Below, piece after piece: positions 6,213 through 8,238 of a stretch of DNA of 8,238 nt. Made by a program: the position numbers and the translations under genes. The notes below the pieces were generated by a model. The model saw only the letters and a program-made list of their open reading frames with translations, did no database searches and was not told where the DNA came from. Position 1 is the first letter of the stretch. Every line of letters begins with the position of its first letter. Source of the DNA: an uncultured Methylococcaceae bacterium (GTDB taxonomy: Bacteria; Pseudomonadota; Gammaproteobacteria; Methylococcales; Methylomonadaceae); NCBI GenBank assembly GCA_903939355.1, contig CAJAHC010000299.1, positions 1 through 8,238 of the forward strand. Direction: 5' to 3'.

Positions 6213-7553
6213 TTAGTCTTTTTGGTCTTGTGAATCTGAAGGATTAACAATGGTTGGCGTCCTGCGTTTGCCAATATTCTTCTGGTCTCTGTGGCGGATC
6301 TTAATTTTTTCTGCCACCACTTTTTTAGGCTCTATCTTCTTTTTAATGCCGGCAGCTTTTCCGGATGCTTTTAGTTTTTTTGGGCCTTTGTATTTGCCTT
6401 CAAGCTCTTTGATGGTGCGGCGTTTAAATTTTTGTTTTAAAAAACGTTCAATTCCTGACATTAAATTCCATTCAGTACTTTTTACCAAGGCTATGGTTAG
6501 TCCGAGTTCATCCACACGGCCAGTACGACCAATACGATGTATATAATTGATGCCGTTTCTGGGAACATCAAAATTAATGACCAGATTAATACCTTTTATA
6601 TCGAGTCCTCTGGCGGCAAGGTCTGTGGCAATCATAACTTTAACTTCACCATCGCGGTAAAGCTCCATCATTCGGTTGCGATCTTTTTGATCCATATCGC
6701 CATGGAGAACCCCAACCCGAAGCTTCTGTCCGCGTAGCGGGCCACGTAATGAATCGGCCTGAATTCTACTGTTAGTAAAGACCAGTGCTTTATCGTAGGT
6801 TTCATTAAGCAGTAACCAAGCTAATAGTTTTTGTTTGTGGTCATTGTCATCAGCAACGACAATTTGTTGTTCAATATTTCGATGGCCATCATGGAGCGTG
6901 TTTAAAGCAACTACCTCATGGTTTTTTAAAACTTTGTCAGCCATTTTGATAACACCAAAATGGGTTAATGTGGCGGAAAAAAGTAAGGTTTGTCTTTGTG
7001 TATTGCAACTGTTGGCGATGGTCAATACATCTTCACTAAAGCCCATGTCCAACATCCGGTCAGCTTCATCTAGAATGAGAACATCGAGGTTACTGAAATT
7101 GGGTGTTTCCTGCTCCATCAATTCCAGAAGTCGTCCGGGCGTTGCGATTACGATTTCCGTATTTCGTCGGAGCATGTTTTGTTGCAATCTAAAATCATCG
7201 CCACCGGTAATAATCCCGACTTTAAGATCAGTAAATTCTGTAAGTTGCTGACATTGATTGAATATTTGTTGCGCAAGTTCACGTGTTGGTGCGAGAACAA
7301 GTGCGCGAGTTCCAAATTGTTTGGAAGGTAAAGTGATTAGATGATGCAGTGTCGGCAAAAGGAATGCAGCAGTTTTACCACTACCTGTTTCAGCACTGAC
7401 TAATAAGTCTTTGTATTCCAGAGCTAGAGGGATAGCTTTTTGCTGAACTGGCGTTGGCAGTTCAAAGCCTAATTTACTGATTGCTATGAGCAGTGGTTTA
7501 GCGAGTGAAAAGCTTGAAAATGAGGGGGCAGTATCTGTAATTATAGGGTGCAT
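6213..7553 (-). CDS. srmB: DEAD-box ATP-dependent RNA helicase, SrmB-like
   Basis: This 446-residue RNA helicase has the complete DEAD-box core. The Q motif region has Phe15 and Gln37 (PTPVQQKAIP). Motif I is AETGSGKT (54-61), Ia PTRELA (89-94), Ib TPGR (138-141), II DEAD (162-165) and III SAT (193-195). Motifs V and VI follow as ATDLAARGLDI and HRIGRTGR. A Lys-rich tail of about 80 residues ends in KIRHRDQKNIGKRR, which closely matches the C-terminus I recall for E. coli SrmB (RHRDTKNIGKRR). This favours SrmB, a 50S ribosome assembly factor, over RhlE, RhlB or DeaD. Motif VI is RTGR where E. coli SrmB has RTAR, so a related subfamily cannot be excluded. Met1 at 7553 leaves a normal short leader before the Q motif. 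It is probably monocistronic, with a -10-like box at 7611-7616. Confidence 0.92.
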   Translation of the reverse strand: MHPIITDTAPSFSSFSLAKPLLIAISKLGFELPTPVQQKAIPLALEYKDLLVSAETGSGKTAAFLLPTLHHLITLPSKQFGTRALVLAPTRELAQQIFNQCQQLTEFTDLKVGIITGGDDFRLQQNMLRRNTEIVIATPGRLLELMEQETPNFSNLDVLILDEADRMLDMGFSEDVLTIANSCNTQRQTLLFSATLTHFGVIKMADKVLKNHEVVALNTLHDGHRNIEQQIVVADDNDHKQKLLAWLLLNETYDKALVFTNSRIQADSLRGPLRGQKLRVGVLHGDMDQKDRNRMMELYRDGEVKVMIATDLAARGLDIKGINLVINFDVPRNGINYIHRIGRTGRVDELGLTIALVKSTEWNLMSGIERFLKQKFKRRTIKELEGKYKGPKKLKASGKAAGIKKKIEPKKVVAEKIKIRHRDQKNIGKRRTPTIVNPSDSQDQKD

Positions 7554-7610
7554 GAATCTTAAGTTGGTTACTACCTTAGGGCAGATGATGAAAAGCTGTG
7601 TCTTTAGGCT

Positions 7611-7616
7611 ATTATA
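7611..7616 (-). promoter_or_regulatory. Candidate -10 element of the srmB-like gene
   Basis: Read on the minus strand these bases are TATAAT, about 57 bp upstream of the helicase ATG. No good -35 hexamer lies at the usual distance (17 bp upstream reads TCATGC), so this rests on the -10 match alone. The leader of roughly 50 nt it implies has no obvious hairpin. Confidence 0.35.
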
Positions 7617-7777
7617 AGCTTTTTGATCTCAAGGCATGATTTAAATTACTCATGTGATTTGTAATACTGGCTATTATCCAGTTGGCTAGATTTACTTACG
7701 GGATTTTACCTTGGCATTGCTAATAATGTGTTAAATGGTAAGCTTAGTTAAGCTGTTTGTTAATTCATAAAAAGGGT

Positions 7778-7784
7778 AGGAGAG
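7778..7784 (+). promoter_or_regulatory. Purine-rich ribosome-binding site before the rhomboid start
   Basis: GGGTAGGAGAG runs directly into the ATG at 7785. The AGGAG core ends only 2 nt before the start codon, which is closer than ideal, but the AGGG four bases further upstream offers a better-spaced match. It supports ATG 7785 as the original start of the rhomboid gene. Confidence 0.45.
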
Positions 7785-8147
7785 ATGATACCGATTAGAG
7801 ATACCGCACCTTGTTATTCAAAACCTTACGTAACGTGGACGATAATTGTTATTTGCAGTAGTATTTTTGTCGCTATGAATCTCATGCCTGATCAAATGGC
7901 TATCGATTTATTAAATCGTTTTGGTATGGTGCCTGCCCGTTATTCAGGTTTATATGACAAATTGCCTTTTGACGGGTATTTATCATTCGTAACTAATCTC
8001 TTTTTACATTCAAGTTGGATTCACTTACTTCTTAATATCTGGTTTTTGTTTTTTTTATTACTTGTTGATGTTTTTGGTTGTTTCTTCATTTATAGTTTTG
8101 ATGATCCTTTGTTTTGTGCCATTTCACTCTGTGAATTTCAGAAGTAA
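7785..8147 (+). pseudogene. Rhomboid family intramembrane serine protease, 3'-truncated
   Basis: The first 88 or so residues look like the start of a bacterial rhomboid protease. The opening is MIPIRDTAP, then a first membrane helix (VTWTIIVICSSIFVAMNLM, 16-34), a loop with FGMVPARY, and the second-helix block FVTNLFLHSSWIHLLLNIWF (68-87). His80 and Asn84 form the HxxxN oxyanion motif. Intact family members continue with an FGDNVEDRMG-like segment and then GxSG (nucleophile Ser) and the catalytic His, for a total above 200 residues. Here the sequence turns at about 8050-8056 into unrelated hydrophobic text (LLLVDVFGCFFIYSFDDP) and stops at 120 residues. No GxSG is seen in any downstream frame. 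The product cannot be an active protease. A T-rich stretch (eight T in a row) marks the break, so a rearrangement, or less likely an assembly error, ended the gene. Confidence 0.75.
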
Positions 8148-8157
8148 CTTGTTGATG
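8060..8157 (+). repeat. Pair of 11-bp direct repeats just after the rhomboid break
   Basis: ACTTGTTGATG occurs at 8060-8070 and again at 8147-8157, 87 bp apart, bracketing the sequence between the broken rhomboid and the downstream gene. It could be a duplication left by an insertion or deletion event. At this length in AT-rich DNA, chance cannot be excluded. Confidence 0.35.
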
Positions 8158-8166
8158 ATTGACGCT

Positions 8167-8238
8167 TTAAGTCGATGAAATCAAACCCTCAACAAGACCA
8201 GCTTCTTTAAAAGCAAGTTTTACTTGAATATAATCAGC
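8167..8238 (-). CDS. C-terminal end of an unrecognised protein (5' partial, runs off the window)
   Basis: On the minus strand one frame is open from the window edge to a TAA at 8169-8167 and encodes 23 residues (ADYIQVKLAFKEAGLVEGLI, then SST). The other two minus frames contain stops within the first few codons. The segment has a balanced, amphipathic helix-like composition, unlike random AT-rich translation, and its orientation converges on the rhomboid remnant. The family cannot be told from this fragment. Confidence 0.5.
   Translation of the reverse strand, partial: ADYIQVKLAFKEAGLVEGLISST

Noticed and set aside
6250..7251. Plus-strand ORFs of 66-138 codons opposite the helicase
   Set aside because: They are antisense to conserved helicase motifs and show no family signature; expected by-products of codon usage.
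7741..7754. Inverted repeat AGCTTAGTTAAGCT upstream of the rhomboid gene
   Set aside because: The 6-bp arms with a 2-bp centre are too short and AT-rich to call an operator or hairpin with confidence; it is only a possible site.
1..8238. CRISPR array, tRNA, rRNA or riboswitch
   Set aside because: No regularly spaced repeats, tRNA-like cloverleaf arms with CCA end, rRNA stretches or recognised riboswitch cores were seen on either strand.

Overview
The window looks like a chromosomal piece of a low-to-medium GC (about 40-45% by eye) gammaproteobacterial methylotroph, most plausibly a type I methanotroph. Two observations support this. A compact block of archaeal-type C1-cofactor genes (tetrahydromethanopterin and methanofuran biosynthesis) sits next to ordinary gammaproteobacterial housekeeping genes: a long-form IspG, a YjdM zinc-ribbon protein and an SrmB-like DEAD-box helicase. 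The taxonomic placement is inferred from gene content only.

Left region (1-2881, + strand): four genes in a tight operon. They are the 3' end of a flavoprotein-like gene, a dihydropteroate-synthase-like protein, a DUF447 family protein and MfnB. All three junctions are 4-bp ATGA stop/start overlaps, so the genes are probably co-transcribed and translationally coupled. Together they serve the cofactors that carry C1 units from formaldehyde to formate in methylotrophs: the pterin branch (DHPS-like condensation, perhaps the flavoprotein reductase) and the furan branch (MfnB). DUF447 is the unassigned member.

Middle region (2882-4503): a convergent minus-strand gene for a membrane-anchored PAS-GGDEF diguanylate cyclase with intact GGDEF and inhibitory-site motifs. 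It is followed by a 474-bp stretch with no large gene. On the minus strand that stretch holds two tiny hydrophobic ORFs joined by a TGATG overlap, which may be one two-helix small membrane protein split by a frameshift. The promoter of ispG lies at its right end.

Right region (4504-8238): ispG (MEP isoprenoid pathway) and yjdM run on the + strand, followed by a convergent srmB-like helicase on the minus strand. A divergent promoter region separates the helicase from the start of a rhomboid intramembrane protease gene. The rhomboid reading frame loses family resemblance at about 8050-8056, just after the HxxxN motif of its catalytic helix, and never reaches the catalytic serine, so it is probably a truncated pseudogene. 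The last 72 bases hold the C-terminus of an unrecognised minus-strand gene running off the window.
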